DNA of 64,000 nucleotides from SR-FBR-E99 sp963732365 (lineage in GTDB: Bacteria > Bacteroidota > Bacteroidia > Bacteroidales > VadinHA17). The first letter of the stretch is position 1, and every line of letters begins with the position of its first letter. The notes below the pieces were generated by a model. That model was not told the origin of the DNA. It saw nothing but the letters and a program-made list of their open reading frames with translations, and ran no database searches. Below, piece after piece: positions 45,511 through 53,749 of this stretch. The position numbers and the translations under genes were made by a program. The stretch lies in contig CAVSZC010000001.1 in assembly GCA_963732365.1 (NCBI GenBank), forward strand, positions 248,001 through 312,000, in the 5' to 3' direction.

Positions 45511-47495
45511 CTGTTTCTGTTTTTCTCTTTGTTTCCAAGAGTCATTTTCATGTTTATTGAATAGTTTCTCGGCGGCATCGGATAGTTTTGTACACTTTCA
45601 TACGGAGTATTGAAAATATTGTTTGCCTTTAAATCAATCACAATTTTTGATCTTCCGGCACTGAACTGCGTTCCGAGGCTTGCATCAGCCTGAAACGACT
45701 GAGGCAGCCATTCGCTGTTGTCTGAGGTTGTATACCGTTTGCTCTCGTAAATGACTACAGCTCCGATATTTACAAACCGCCATGTAAATCCGGCACTGCC
45801 GTTCACATGATGCAGCGGAGTGTATATCAGCTGCTTGCCTATTGACTTGTCATTCTGTATGTCTGACGACTGAATTACTGACCGGGTATATGAATAATTA
45901 AGTGATGTTCTGATGCTGCCACTCTCAATCGGAAGTGTTATTCCTGCCTTGCCTTCCATTCCGGTCACTCTGACGCTGCGCACATTTTCTGCCGACCAGA
46001 TTCCTGATTCTCCCGGCACCCACTGAATCAGATTACTGACTGCAGATGAATGAAAGGTTATATCAACGGTGCTGTGCCTTCCTGAAGGAGTTGTGCCTGA
46101 GTAAGAATATGCAGCTTCTCCCCCGGTCGAAGTTTCAGGTATGAGATCGCTGTTGCCTCCCGGCATCCAGAAGAGGTCATTGAGGGAGGGTATCCTGGAA
46201 TTGCGGCTTATTACAGCCCTGACAATGTTTTTTCCGTCGCCTGACAGCAGAAAGGTGCCTCCTGCAGTCAGTTCAGGATCGGTTGCCGTACCGCTGGCGA
46301 TCATCTGCCTTGCCTGGAGTACAAGCCTGAGCCTTGTGACCGGATTGTACCTGGCCCCGAGCGAAGAGGTGAACAGGTTCCTATTCACTGTTTCTGCATA
46401 GCCCAGTGACTGTGCAACCTGATATTCATCGCCGGCATTAAATGTCAGCTCTAATTTATCATTTACCTTATAGCCAAATGCCCCCTTCATTGTATAGGTC
46501 ACGGAGCTGTTGTCACCGTTGATACCTGCTGACTCATTGGTGTAAGAGTTTGTCTCATAAGACTCCCCCGCAACAATTTCCGCTGTAAACCGTCCGGGCG
46601 CCAGAGAATATTTCACCACGCTCCTGATGACTCCGTCATGCTGCTTCTCACCAAAGTCCTGCTGAACGGTTGTTACCGGACCTGGTAGTTCACGTTCAGC
46701 ATCGCTGAGCCAGAGGTGAGCTGACAGGGTTGACTTTCTGATCTTAAGGAAGAGGTCACTGGCTATCCCGGCTGCCGCTGAGGCAGAATTGGTTCTTCTC
46801 TCCTCTGACGGTGATGTCGGAGCGTCATTATTTGTGAATAAGAAGTTGTTCTCCGCCTTGTCGCCCCACAGGCTTACTTTAGCGGATACATTTCCGCTTC
46901 CTGCCTGGATGATCAATGACGAGTTGTAGCTGTCAAAGCTGCCGGCGCCGAGATTCAGGGTCACCGTTGTCCCCTCCCTGAAGACAGGGTCAGAAACGAG
47001 TTCAATGCGGCCTCCTATTGACCCGGAGATGTCCCTGAGGTCTGAACCACCAGGGGTTATCACCACTGATGAGGCAGCCGTCAGAGGTATGATTGAAAAG
47101 TCACTCATCCCCGTCCCGGGACCGGTAACGTTTATCCCGTTCCATGTTACCATGGTATGACTCCCTGATAATCCTCTCACAGAGACCGATGCCAGGCCGC
47201 TGGTGCCATAGCGTTTAACTGAAAGAAGGCTTGATTTCTGCAGCACGGTAGCCAGGTCGTCACTGACATATCTTGCCAGTGCGGCAGAGTCAATCCGTGA
47301 GATGCTGAAGGGGGTGTTACGTGCTGATGAGGGAGCAATGACGGTAACCGCTGAGATATTTATTGTGTCATCGGTAAAAATATCCTGTGCTGCTGTCTCC
47401 GGGATGAAGAAAAGGGACAGTGCAGCAATCACAGCCGCTGTTCTTGAACGGAATGTCACACTACGGACGATATAGGCCAGGTACCTCTTTAACAT
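45507..47495 (-). CDS. btuB: TonB-dependent outer-membrane receptor, BtuB-like
   Basis: 662 residues from the ATG at 47495. The frame stays open to 47627, but those 44 codons run through the riboswitch and are not protein-like. A signal peptide (about 15-36) is followed by a plug domain (ISAVTVIAPSS, VSVRGLSGSHTMVTWNGI, ISGSIGGRIELVS) and a 22-strand barrel ending in YSINMKMTLG. Control by a cobalamin riboswitch and association with a BtuG-like protein and BtuFCD identify the cargo as B12 or related corrinoids. Energy comes from TonB at the inner membrane. Confidence 0.92.
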   Translation of the reverse strand: MLKRYLAYIVRSVTFRSRTAAVIAALSLFFIPETAAQDIFTDDTINISAVTVIAPSSARNTPFSISRIDSAALARYVSDDLATVLQKSSLLSVKRYGTSGLASVSVRGLSGSHTMVTWNGINVTGPGTGMSDFSIIPLTAASSVVITPGGSDLRDISGSIGGRIELVSDPVFREGTTVTLNLGAGSFDSYNSSLIIQAGSGNVSAKVSLWGDKAENNFLFTNNDAPTSPSEERRTNSASAAAGIASDLFLKIRKSTLSAHLWLSDAERELPGPVTTVQQDFGEKQHDGVIRSVVKYSLAPGRFTAEIVAGESYETNSYTNESAGINGDNSSVTYTMKGAFGYKVNDKLELTFNAGDEYQVAQSLGYAETVNRNLFTSSLGARYNPVTRLRLVLQARQMIASGTATDPELTAGGTFLLSGDGKNIVRAVISRNSRIPSLNDLFWMPGGNSDLIPETSTGGEAAYSYSGTTPSGRHSTVDITFHSSAVSNLIQWVPGESGIWSAENVRSVRVTGMEGKAGITLPIESGSIRTSLNYSYTRSVIQSSDIQNDKSIGKQLIYTPLHHVNGSAGFTWRFVNIGAVVIYESKRYTTSDNSEWLPQSFQADASLGTQFSAGRSKIVIDLKANNIFNTPYESVQNYPMPPRNYSINMKMTLGNKEKNRNR

Positions 47496-47528
47496 AACCT
47501 TTATTCCCGAAAGCTCCTTTAACAGGAC

Positions 47529-47720
47529 ACGTTCTGGCAGGTCTTCTGACTCATCCCTACTTACCGGGCCTTCCCGCCCGCCATACGGCGGACAGTGGCG
47601 GGGAATCCGGCTGTATTGATCCGCCATCAGGCGGAACGGGCTTCACAGCAGCGGGTACTGTCCCTGATTCTCACAGGGTTCCCTTTTCACTGCCGGCATG
47701 TGGCCGGCAGCACCAGAATG
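47529..47720 (-). promoter_or_regulatory. Cobalamin riboswitch upstream of btuB
   Basis: On the minus strand the region starts CTGGTGCTGCCGGCC and carries the conserved core pieces GGGAA near 47685, CAGTACCCGCTGCTGT, GCCACTG and the B12 box GAGTCAGAAGACCTGCC (about 47537-47553). The region lies between a promoter at 47724-47754 and the start codon at 47495. Riboswitches of this class turn off translation or transcription of B12 uptake genes when adenosyl- or other cobalamin is plentiful; the gap to the start codon is only 33 bases and shows no separate terminator, which favours translational control. Confidence 0.92.
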
Positions 47721-47723
47721 AAA

Positions 47724-47754
47724 CAAATGTAACAATAACTATGAAGGAGAGCAA
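47724..47754 (-). promoter_or_regulatory. Consensus promoter of the B12 uptake operon
   Basis: Minus strand TTG (47754-47752), 20 bases, TACATTTG (47731-47724). The expected transcription start, about 47717-47719, coincides with the first bases of the riboswitch. Confidence 0.7.
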
Positions 47755-47786
47755 TGATAATTATCAACAGCAGTAGCCGTCAATGT

Positions 47787-49979
47787 TCATTTCATGATGA
47801 ACTTCAGCTCCCCTCCGGCCATTATCTCATTGTAAGTGATATAGTTGCGGTCAAGCTCTGTGCCATTTAGAAAAACACTCTCCACATTTACCCTGGTAGC
47901 TGAGTTATTTTCTGCTGTCACCGTGAATGCTTTCCCGTCAGGAAGGGCAATTACGGCCTTGTCGAGGACAGGGCTTCCGAGTATGAACCTGCCATCGGCA
48001 GGGTTCACCGGGTAAAAGCCCATGGCTGAGAATACATACCAGGCCGACATCTGTCCGCAATCCTCATTCCCGCAGATACCGTCTTTTTCCGATGTGTACA
48101 TCCCGGTCATTATTCTGCGGACCATTGTTTCAGTTTTCTCCGGGGCACCGGCCATGGAGAAGAGATAGGCAATATGATGTGAAGGCTCGTTGCCGTGGGC
48201 ATACTGCCCTATCAGCCCGCTGATGTCTGGTGATGCATGCTCTCCCCTGACCTCTTCCTCTACGGTAAAGAGAGAGTCGAGTCGATTGAGGAACAGCTCC
48301 CTGCTTCCGAAGAGTGATATCAGTCCGTCGACATCATGTGGCACCAGCCAGGTATATTGCCATGCATTGCCTTCGGTGAAGTCTGAATTGAAATGGTGTG
48401 AATAGAGCGGGTCGAAGCCGGTGCGCCAGGTGCCGTCACTCATCCTCCCGCGCACAAACAGAAGGGTTGTATCAAATACATTGCGGTAGTTCATTGACCG
48501 GTTCAGGAACTCAGCTTCGAGGTCATCGCGTCCGAGGTCTGCAGCCATCTGAGAGATACACCAGTCGTCAATGGCATACTCAAGGGTCTTTGCCACCGAC
48601 TCATTTTCAAGTTCTGACGGGATGTAGCCGAAGCTCCTGTAGTGACTGAGTCCCCGGAAGTCAAGCTCTGCCGAATGGACAGATGCCTCCAGGGCTTCAT
48701 TATAGTCGAATCCCGTGAATTTCTTATGGATGGCATCAGCTATGACAGGCACGGCATGGTATCCGATCATTGTATTGGTCTCATTGGCTACAAGTGACCA
48801 TACAGGTAGTTTTCCCTGCTCTTCCCTAATATTAAGCATTGAGTTGATGAAATCGGGCACCAGAGAAGGTGCAGTGATGGTGAACAGAGGATGTGCTGCG
48901 CGATAGGTATCCCATAGAGAAAACACCGTATAATTTGTAAACCCGGTCGCGGAGTGTATCTCAAGGTCAGCTCCCCGGTATCTGCCGTCAGCGTCGGAAA
49001 AGAGGTTTGGCGCTATCATTGTGTGATACAGCGCTGTATAAAATATCCTGAGTGTCGTACTGTCAGAAGCAGATGCCTCAACAATGCTTAGTCTCTTCTG
49101 CCATGCCTGCCCGGCCCCGGCAGCGACTGAATTGAAATCCCAACCCGGAATTTCAGTCCTGAGATTATTCTCAGCACCGGCGACATCGACGGCAGAGATG
49201 CCTGTCTTGATTATCAGCTCATCATCTTTCTTCATATTGAACTCAAGGATACAGGCGATGTTCATGCCTTCCACGGCTGTGCCTTCAGCATTCTCGCCCT
49301 TGTTCAGCATCGTTACCGATGCCGGGCTGAGGGAGAAGAGGGACGAGAAGTACTGGAACTGCTGTTTTGCCCATCCTGTTGAAATCCGCCTGCCGGAAAG
49401 AGTTTCTCCATCCCACTCAAGGCTGCATTCGACAGGCCTGTCCCAGTTAATGGCAAATCCAAGGTCAATAAGCACTCTCATTACACCGTCATTTACTGCT
49501 GTGTACCGCTGTATGCCGGAGCGTGGTGTTGCAGTCAGTTCGACATTGACACCGTTACCCAGGGCCACGGAATAATAACCGGGCCGCGCCTGCTCAGCCT
49601 CATGCGAAAAGTAACATCTGTTCAGCTTTGCAATGGAGGCTGCCGTGTCCGGTAAATCAAGAGTGAATTCATGCATTGATGGGAGGAAGAGAATGTCGCA
49701 GAGATCACCTATCCCCGTTCCGCTGAGATGGGTATGGCTGAAGCCTGCAATGACTGAGTCAGAATAGTGATAGCCTGAACACCAGTCCCACCCTGAGGTG
49801 CCGTTGTCAGGACTCAGCTGGACCATTCCAAAGGGTACGGTTGCCCCCGGAAAGACATGACCATGCGCTGCCGTACCTATAAACGGATCGACAAATGCAG
49901 TAACATCTCTTTTCCCGGCTGTACTGCAGGAGGAGGCAAGAGCAGTAACTACTGCCATCAGCAGGCTAATCCATTTCAT
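47787..49979 (-). CDS. GH92 alpha-mannosidase lipoprotein
   Basis: 730 residues. A lipoprotein signal ends in SSC (about residue 18). VDPFIGTAAHGHVFPGATVPFGMVQLSPD (split over 31-60) and GFSHTHLSGTGIGD are GH92 hallmarks, as are NEDCGQMSAWYVFSAMGFYPV and GSPVLDKA near the C-terminus. GH92 enzymes are Ca-dependent inverting exo-alpha-mannosidases that trim N-glycan or yeast mannan mannose, usually in the periplasm or on the surface. It is the last gene of a unit with a transglutaminase-like lipoprotein (2-base gap) and a LacI regulator. Confidence 0.92.
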   Translation of the reverse strand: MKWISLLMAVVTALASSCSTAGKRDVTAFVDPFIGTAAHGHVFPGATVPFGMVQLSPDNGTSGWDWCSGYHYSDSVIAGFSHTHLSGTGIGDLCDILFLPSMHEFTLDLPDTAASIAKLNRCYFSHEAEQARPGYYSVALGNGVNVELTATPRSGIQRYTAVNDGVMRVLIDLGFAINWDRPVECSLEWDGETLSGRRISTGWAKQQFQYFSSLFSLSPASVTMLNKGENAEGTAVEGMNIACILEFNMKKDDELIIKTGISAVDVAGAENNLRTEIPGWDFNSVAAGAGQAWQKRLSIVEASASDSTTLRIFYTALYHTMIAPNLFSDADGRYRGADLEIHSATGFTNYTVFSLWDTYRAAHPLFTITAPSLVPDFINSMLNIREEQGKLPVWSLVANETNTMIGYHAVPVIADAIHKKFTGFDYNEALEASVHSAELDFRGLSHYRSFGYIPSELENESVAKTLEYAIDDWCISQMAADLGRDDLEAEFLNRSMNYRNVFDTTLLFVRGRMSDGTWRTGFDPLYSHHFNSDFTEGNAWQYTWLVPHDVDGLISLFGSRELFLNRLDSLFTVEEEVRGEHASPDISGLIGQYAHGNEPSHHIAYLFSMAGAPEKTETMVRRIMTGMYTSEKDGICGNEDCGQMSAWYVFSAMGFYPVNPADGRFILGSPVLDKAVIALPDGKAFTVTAENNSATRVNVESVFLNGTELDRNYITYNEIMAGGELKFIMK

Positions 49980-49981
49980 AA

Positions 49982-52597
49982 CTATCTGTTGTTAATGTTT
50001 TTAAGTATCTGTTCCCCCGCACCAATCCTGTATCCCTCAGATGTAAACAGGATATTCCCTTCACTGTCGGCACAGATCACCACAGGCAGAGGATGAGAGA
50101 CTGTGCCATTATCAAGAACCGACAGCATGAACTGAAGATCCCTGTCAAGTGCGAAGAGGCTCCTTTCAGGAAGGCCGCCGATGGCTTCAGGGTTGAATGA
50201 CGCAGATGCGGAGGTTGGATCAGTGAGGAAGATAAAACAGCCTCCCCATTTGTCAAACTCGTTCTTAAGCGACGGCAGATCGTTAAGGATGTGACGTGTG
50301 GGCTCCTTCCCCGGCTCAAGCCATATCAGCACCACTCCTTTTTGCACCAGGGTGCCTAACGACAGATCATCTCCACTCCATGCCGGAAGGGTTACATCTG
50401 TATTGATCGTTTTCCCGGAGAGCTTCGCTTTGTCCTTTTTGCGTAGTCTGACATCAAGCTTAATATCTTCATCACTTTTCAGTTCGAGGAAAGACAGTGA
50501 GGCAAGGACATCTCCAATCTCGTCCCTGTTTCCGGTAACCAGAAGGTATCTTCCAGGGTCAAGCGGTATCCTCCCGGGAAGATTTGTGATCCTCACGTTG
50601 TATCCGTAATCAAGCGGCCTGTACTTTCCGTTCTCAAGAACCGCAAGAGAAAAATGGGTATGGTATTCAGGCTCCGGACTCTTCTCGCCGGAGGTGAAAG
50701 TGACAAAGCTCCTGCTGTCTGACGGCCGGGGGTCACCGGAGAACCATACTGTATTCCATTCTCCTGACATGTGATACTGTGGCCTTCCTGTGCCGGGTTC
50801 CAGTCGTGCCGGATGACCGAGTGTTCTGCACAGTGCCACAAAAAGGATGTCCCTGGAATGACGGTCTGCTGTTCTGAGTCTCACCACCCCGGATGGTATC
50901 ACCGGAGTGTTGTAATAATTTTCAGTATCGGTTATGGCAATGGCAGTATCGATCCATCCGGCAACATGCAAAGGATCAGCAGTAGACTGGCCCGGAAGGG
51001 CTTCTGTCGTCCTTTTCAGGGAACTTCTGAACGGTGAGAGAATCTCATTGTCTACACGGGGTGACAGGACATAGGCATCATAAAACCCTTCGTCCCACCT
51101 GCCTTTATTTTCAGGTGCGTTGACAAAATGGTCAGACAGTATCTCGTGCGGGATATCACGGAGGTCCTTCTCTGCAATATTCTCCAGGAGTCTTACCGCC
51201 AGGTCGCCGTTTCCGGAACTTTCACTAATGAATCGTGCGATGCTCCGGTAATTGCCCATAGAGGTTTGCAGAACCTTCATGATCCTTTCCTCAGACACGC
51301 CCGCGGAGGCAGAAAGGTCTGAAACCTGAACATCAGACATCCACGAATTTATATATGACTGTCTGATACTGTCTTCCTGTTTTAGCAAGAGATTGTTTTT
51401 CCTTATCATTTCCTCATCCATCGGGGGAAAAGGAGGAAGCACGGGAGGGGCTGTCATATCGAGATATGCGGTTCCTGAAGGATGGTCATCTGTCAGAATG
51501 ATCTTAACGGATGTGTCTGCAGGTGCGGCATAGGAATAGCCACAGCGGGTGCCGTCGTCTGCCCATACCAGCAATGCGCCCAATCCTGTGGTAAGAGAGC
51601 ATTCACCCTCGTTGTCGCTTCTCAGCGATGCGAGCGTATAGAATTCTGCGTAGTTATAGATAAGGTAGCTGACGTCAGCTCCCCTCACCGGGTCGCCGCT
51701 GCCGTCAGTTACTGATACCTTAAGCTCTTTGGTGACTGCATATGATCGCAGGGTATTTAATTCAGAGAACATATGCTCTCTCTTCACCAGCGGTTCACTC
51801 CCGGTATACCTGCCGAATGCACGGGTATGAATGAGCATTGCGCGCCGTGCCGTCTCGGTAAACCACCCCCTGTCAAGCACCAGCTCAGGCTCGCAGGCCC
51901 CCATATAATGCCATTGTCCGTTTATCCATACCTCAACCCAGGCATGATTGTCATCGCTGTGTGCCCAGCGCGGAGTGTAGACCTGCCGTGCCGGCAGTCC
52001 GGCCGTTCTGAGTGCCGCCACCGTGAGGGTTGACTCCTCTCCGCAGCGTCCTCTGGCTGACAGTATGGTTGCCATCGGTGATGAGGTCCTTATATCGGAC
52101 GGCTGATATGACACCTTCTCATGGCACCAGCGGTTTATCTCCAGGGCAGCCCCCTGAGGATCAAGTTCCTCAATCCTGCCTGCGAGCTCATCATACATGA
52201 TAAGCCTGAAACTGTCAGGGTTTTCATTGTTGACCCTCGGCGGAAGGACAAAATGAAGGAAGATATCATCAGGTATTGATGAGCCCCACTTCATCTCCCT
52301 GCGTGCCTTCAGGGCAGCATCAACATTTGCGAGAAGGAAGCCAGGCTCATAAACAGCAAGGTCACTCAAAGGCATATAGGCCAGAAGAAACATCACGGCT
52401 TCCCTGCGGCTGTCATCTCTTATTGTGTCAGCAAGACCGAACAGGTCACCCCTCACGGAGGCATATTTTTCCACCCTCGCGTAATAATCATTAAGTATCA
52501 GTTTCCTGAATGATTTATCTGCAATAAGATGGTTATTGCCGCATGACAGCAGGAGTGCCATAACGAATACCGCCGGCAGCACAGGAGACCGTTTCAT
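49982..52597 (-). CDS. Transglutaminase-like lipoprotein
   Basis: 871 residues. A lipoprotein signal has its cysteine at about 19. The transglutaminase core spans about residues 150-240: GRCGEEST (C185), DDNHAWVEVW (H218) and YMGACEPE, the family's usual third segment, where the expected Asp is not evident. A carboxypeptidase-regulatory-like beta domain follows (VTDGSGDPVRGADVSYLIYNYAE), and the last ~130 residues look thioredoxin-like (KGVVLIWLEPGKEPTRHIL) without a CxxC pair. Members act as secreted proteases or amidases. Fixed association with GH92 here suggests a role in glycoprotein breakdown; this is inference. Confidence 0.83.
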   Translation of the reverse strand: MKRSPVLPAVFVMALLLSCGNNHLIADKSFRKLILNDYYARVEKYASVRGDLFGLADTIRDDSRREAVMFLLAYMPLSDLAVYEPGFLLANVDAALKARREMKWGSSIPDDIFLHFVLPPRVNNENPDSFRLIMYDELAGRIEELDPQGAALEINRWCHEKVSYQPSDIRTSSPMATILSARGRCGEESTLTVAALRTAGLPARQVYTPRWAHSDDNHAWVEVWINGQWHYMGACEPELVLDRGWFTETARRAMLIHTRAFGRYTGSEPLVKREHMFSELNTLRSYAVTKELKVSVTDGSGDPVRGADVSYLIYNYAEFYTLASLRSDNEGECSLTTGLGALLVWADDGTRCGYSYAAPADTSVKIILTDDHPSGTAYLDMTAPPVLPPFPPMDEEMIRKNNLLLKQEDSIRQSYINSWMSDVQVSDLSASAGVSEERIMKVLQTSMGNYRSIARFISESSGNGDLAVRLLENIAEKDLRDIPHEILSDHFVNAPENKGRWDEGFYDAYVLSPRVDNEILSPFRSSLKRTTEALPGQSTADPLHVAGWIDTAIAITDTENYYNTPVIPSGVVRLRTADRHSRDILFVALCRTLGHPARLEPGTGRPQYHMSGEWNTVWFSGDPRPSDSRSFVTFTSGEKSPEPEYHTHFSLAVLENGKYRPLDYGYNVRITNLPGRIPLDPGRYLLVTGNRDEIGDVLASLSFLELKSDEDIKLDVRLRKKDKAKLSGKTINTDVTLPAWSGDDLSLGTLVQKGVVLIWLEPGKEPTRHILNDLPSLKNEFDKWGGCFIFLTDPTSASASFNPEAIGGLPERSLFALDRDLQFMLSVLDNGTVSHPLPVVICADSEGNILFTSEGYRIGAGEQILKNINNR

Positions 52598-52603
52598 AGT
52601 TGT

Positions 52604-53644
52604 CTATTTAAGATAAGAGCCGCAACTGCTTCTGATGACCAGTTCAGGAGCCATGTTTACCTGGCGCTTATATTTGCTTTTACCCTGGTTTTTTACTTCA
52701 GACCATACGATGTTGGCTACCTTGAGCGACATTGCAGCAAGTGGTTTACGAAGCCTCGTGATGGGCGTACTCAGGAGATCAAAGCCAATGCCGTCTTCCA
52801 TTGATACAAGGGCAACGTCCTGAGGGATGCGGATATTCTTTTCCTGCAGTGCAATGGTAAGAGGGAACACCAGCGCCGAATTGACAGTTATGATAGCATC
52901 GCACCTGTGAGGCGGCCTGAGGAAATTCTCTATCTGAGCAAACTCAAACTTCTCCCCTGCCCTGGGCACCCGTGCTACCGTAAAATTAACTGATTCAAAT
53001 CCCTTAGACTTTTTTGTGGCTGCTTTCAGCTCATCGAGCATCTCCTTATCGTAAGTCTCAGACTCCTCACCTGATATGATGAGAATATTCTTAAGCCCCA
53101 GGGAAATAAGATGTTCTGTCACCACTGTCGAGCCTGCGATCCTGTCAGAGCATACGGTATTAAGCCTCATCCTCTTGATTGATTTCTCAAGAAGGACCAT
53201 TGGATAGAAGTCCCTGTTGAGTGCTCTGACAACTGTGTCGTCAGCCGCATTGCCTACCAGGATCATCCCGCTGAAGAATTTTCTGAGCGAGGTTGTCAGC
53301 CTGTTGAAGCGCATATCATCAGGGTCGCGTGTGAAAACCGAGAACCCCAGCCCTATGCTTGAAAAAGCTTTCTGCAGGTAAGGGGTGATCTCATAGATGA
53401 AAGGGTCATTCATTGAAGGCACTATCATTCCGATTATACCCGGTTTTTCTTCGACAGGAGTGGTCTCCCCTTTCTCGCCGGCCGCAGCGAAATACCCCAT
53501 CTGCCTTGCAACGGCCAGCACCCGTTCCTGTGTCTCTTTCTTGATTCCATGCTGATCTGCCTTATTGTTCAGCACCAATGAAACCAACGTGCCGGAGAGG
53601 CCAAGCCTCGCGGCAATGTCTTTATTTTTAATTTTCTTCCCCAT
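52604..53644 (-). CDS. LacI-family transcriptional regulator
   Basis: 346 residues. The N-terminal helix-turn-helix reads IKNKDIAARLGLSGTLVSLVLNNKA (about 4-28), followed by the hinge (ERVLAVARQMGY) and a periplasmic-binding-protein-like sensor domain (GIIGMIVPSMNDPFIYEI, ALVSMEDGIGFDLLSTPITRLRKP). It probably represses or activates the two downstream genes, with a sugar such as mannose or a mannoside as effector. It heads the unit, 6 bases before the transglutaminase-like gene. No clear -7 box is seen upstream. Confidence 0.92.
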   Translation of the reverse strand: MGKKIKNKDIAARLGLSGTLVSLVLNNKADQHGIKKETQERVLAVARQMGYFAAAGEKGETTPVEEKPGIIGMIVPSMNDPFIYEITPYLQKAFSSIGLGFSVFTRDPDDMRFNRLTTSLRKFFSGMILVGNAADDTVVRALNRDFYPMVLLEKSIKRMRLNTVCSDRIAGSTVVTEHLISLGLKNILIISGEESETYDKEMLDELKAATKKSKGFESVNFTVARVPRAGEKFEFAQIENFLRPPHRCDAIITVNSALVFPLTIALQEKNIRIPQDVALVSMEDGIGFDLLSTPITRLRKPLAAMSLKVANIVWSEVKNQGKSKYKRQVNMAPELVIRSSCGSYLK

Positions 53645-53716
53645 TATAAAAAAAGTTTAGGATACTAATTTAGGCAAATGGGAATAAGAAAAAATATGTT
53701 TTAGAAGTATTTTTAT

Positions 53717-53744
53717 AAAAAAAAAGTGCCACAGGGCACTTTTT
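53717..53744 (-). terminator. Strong terminator after yidC
   Basis: AAAAAGTGCC (53721-53730) and GGCACTTTTT (53735-53744) form a 10-bp stem with a 4-base loop. On the minus strand it is 5 bases past the yidC stop and runs into a T-tract. The symmetry means it may work in both directions. Confidence 0.85.
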
Positions 53745-53749
53745 GATGA

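Noticed and set aside
47496..47627. N-terminal extension of btuB
   Set aside because: These codons translate the riboswitch, and a proper signal peptide follows the inner ATG at 47495.
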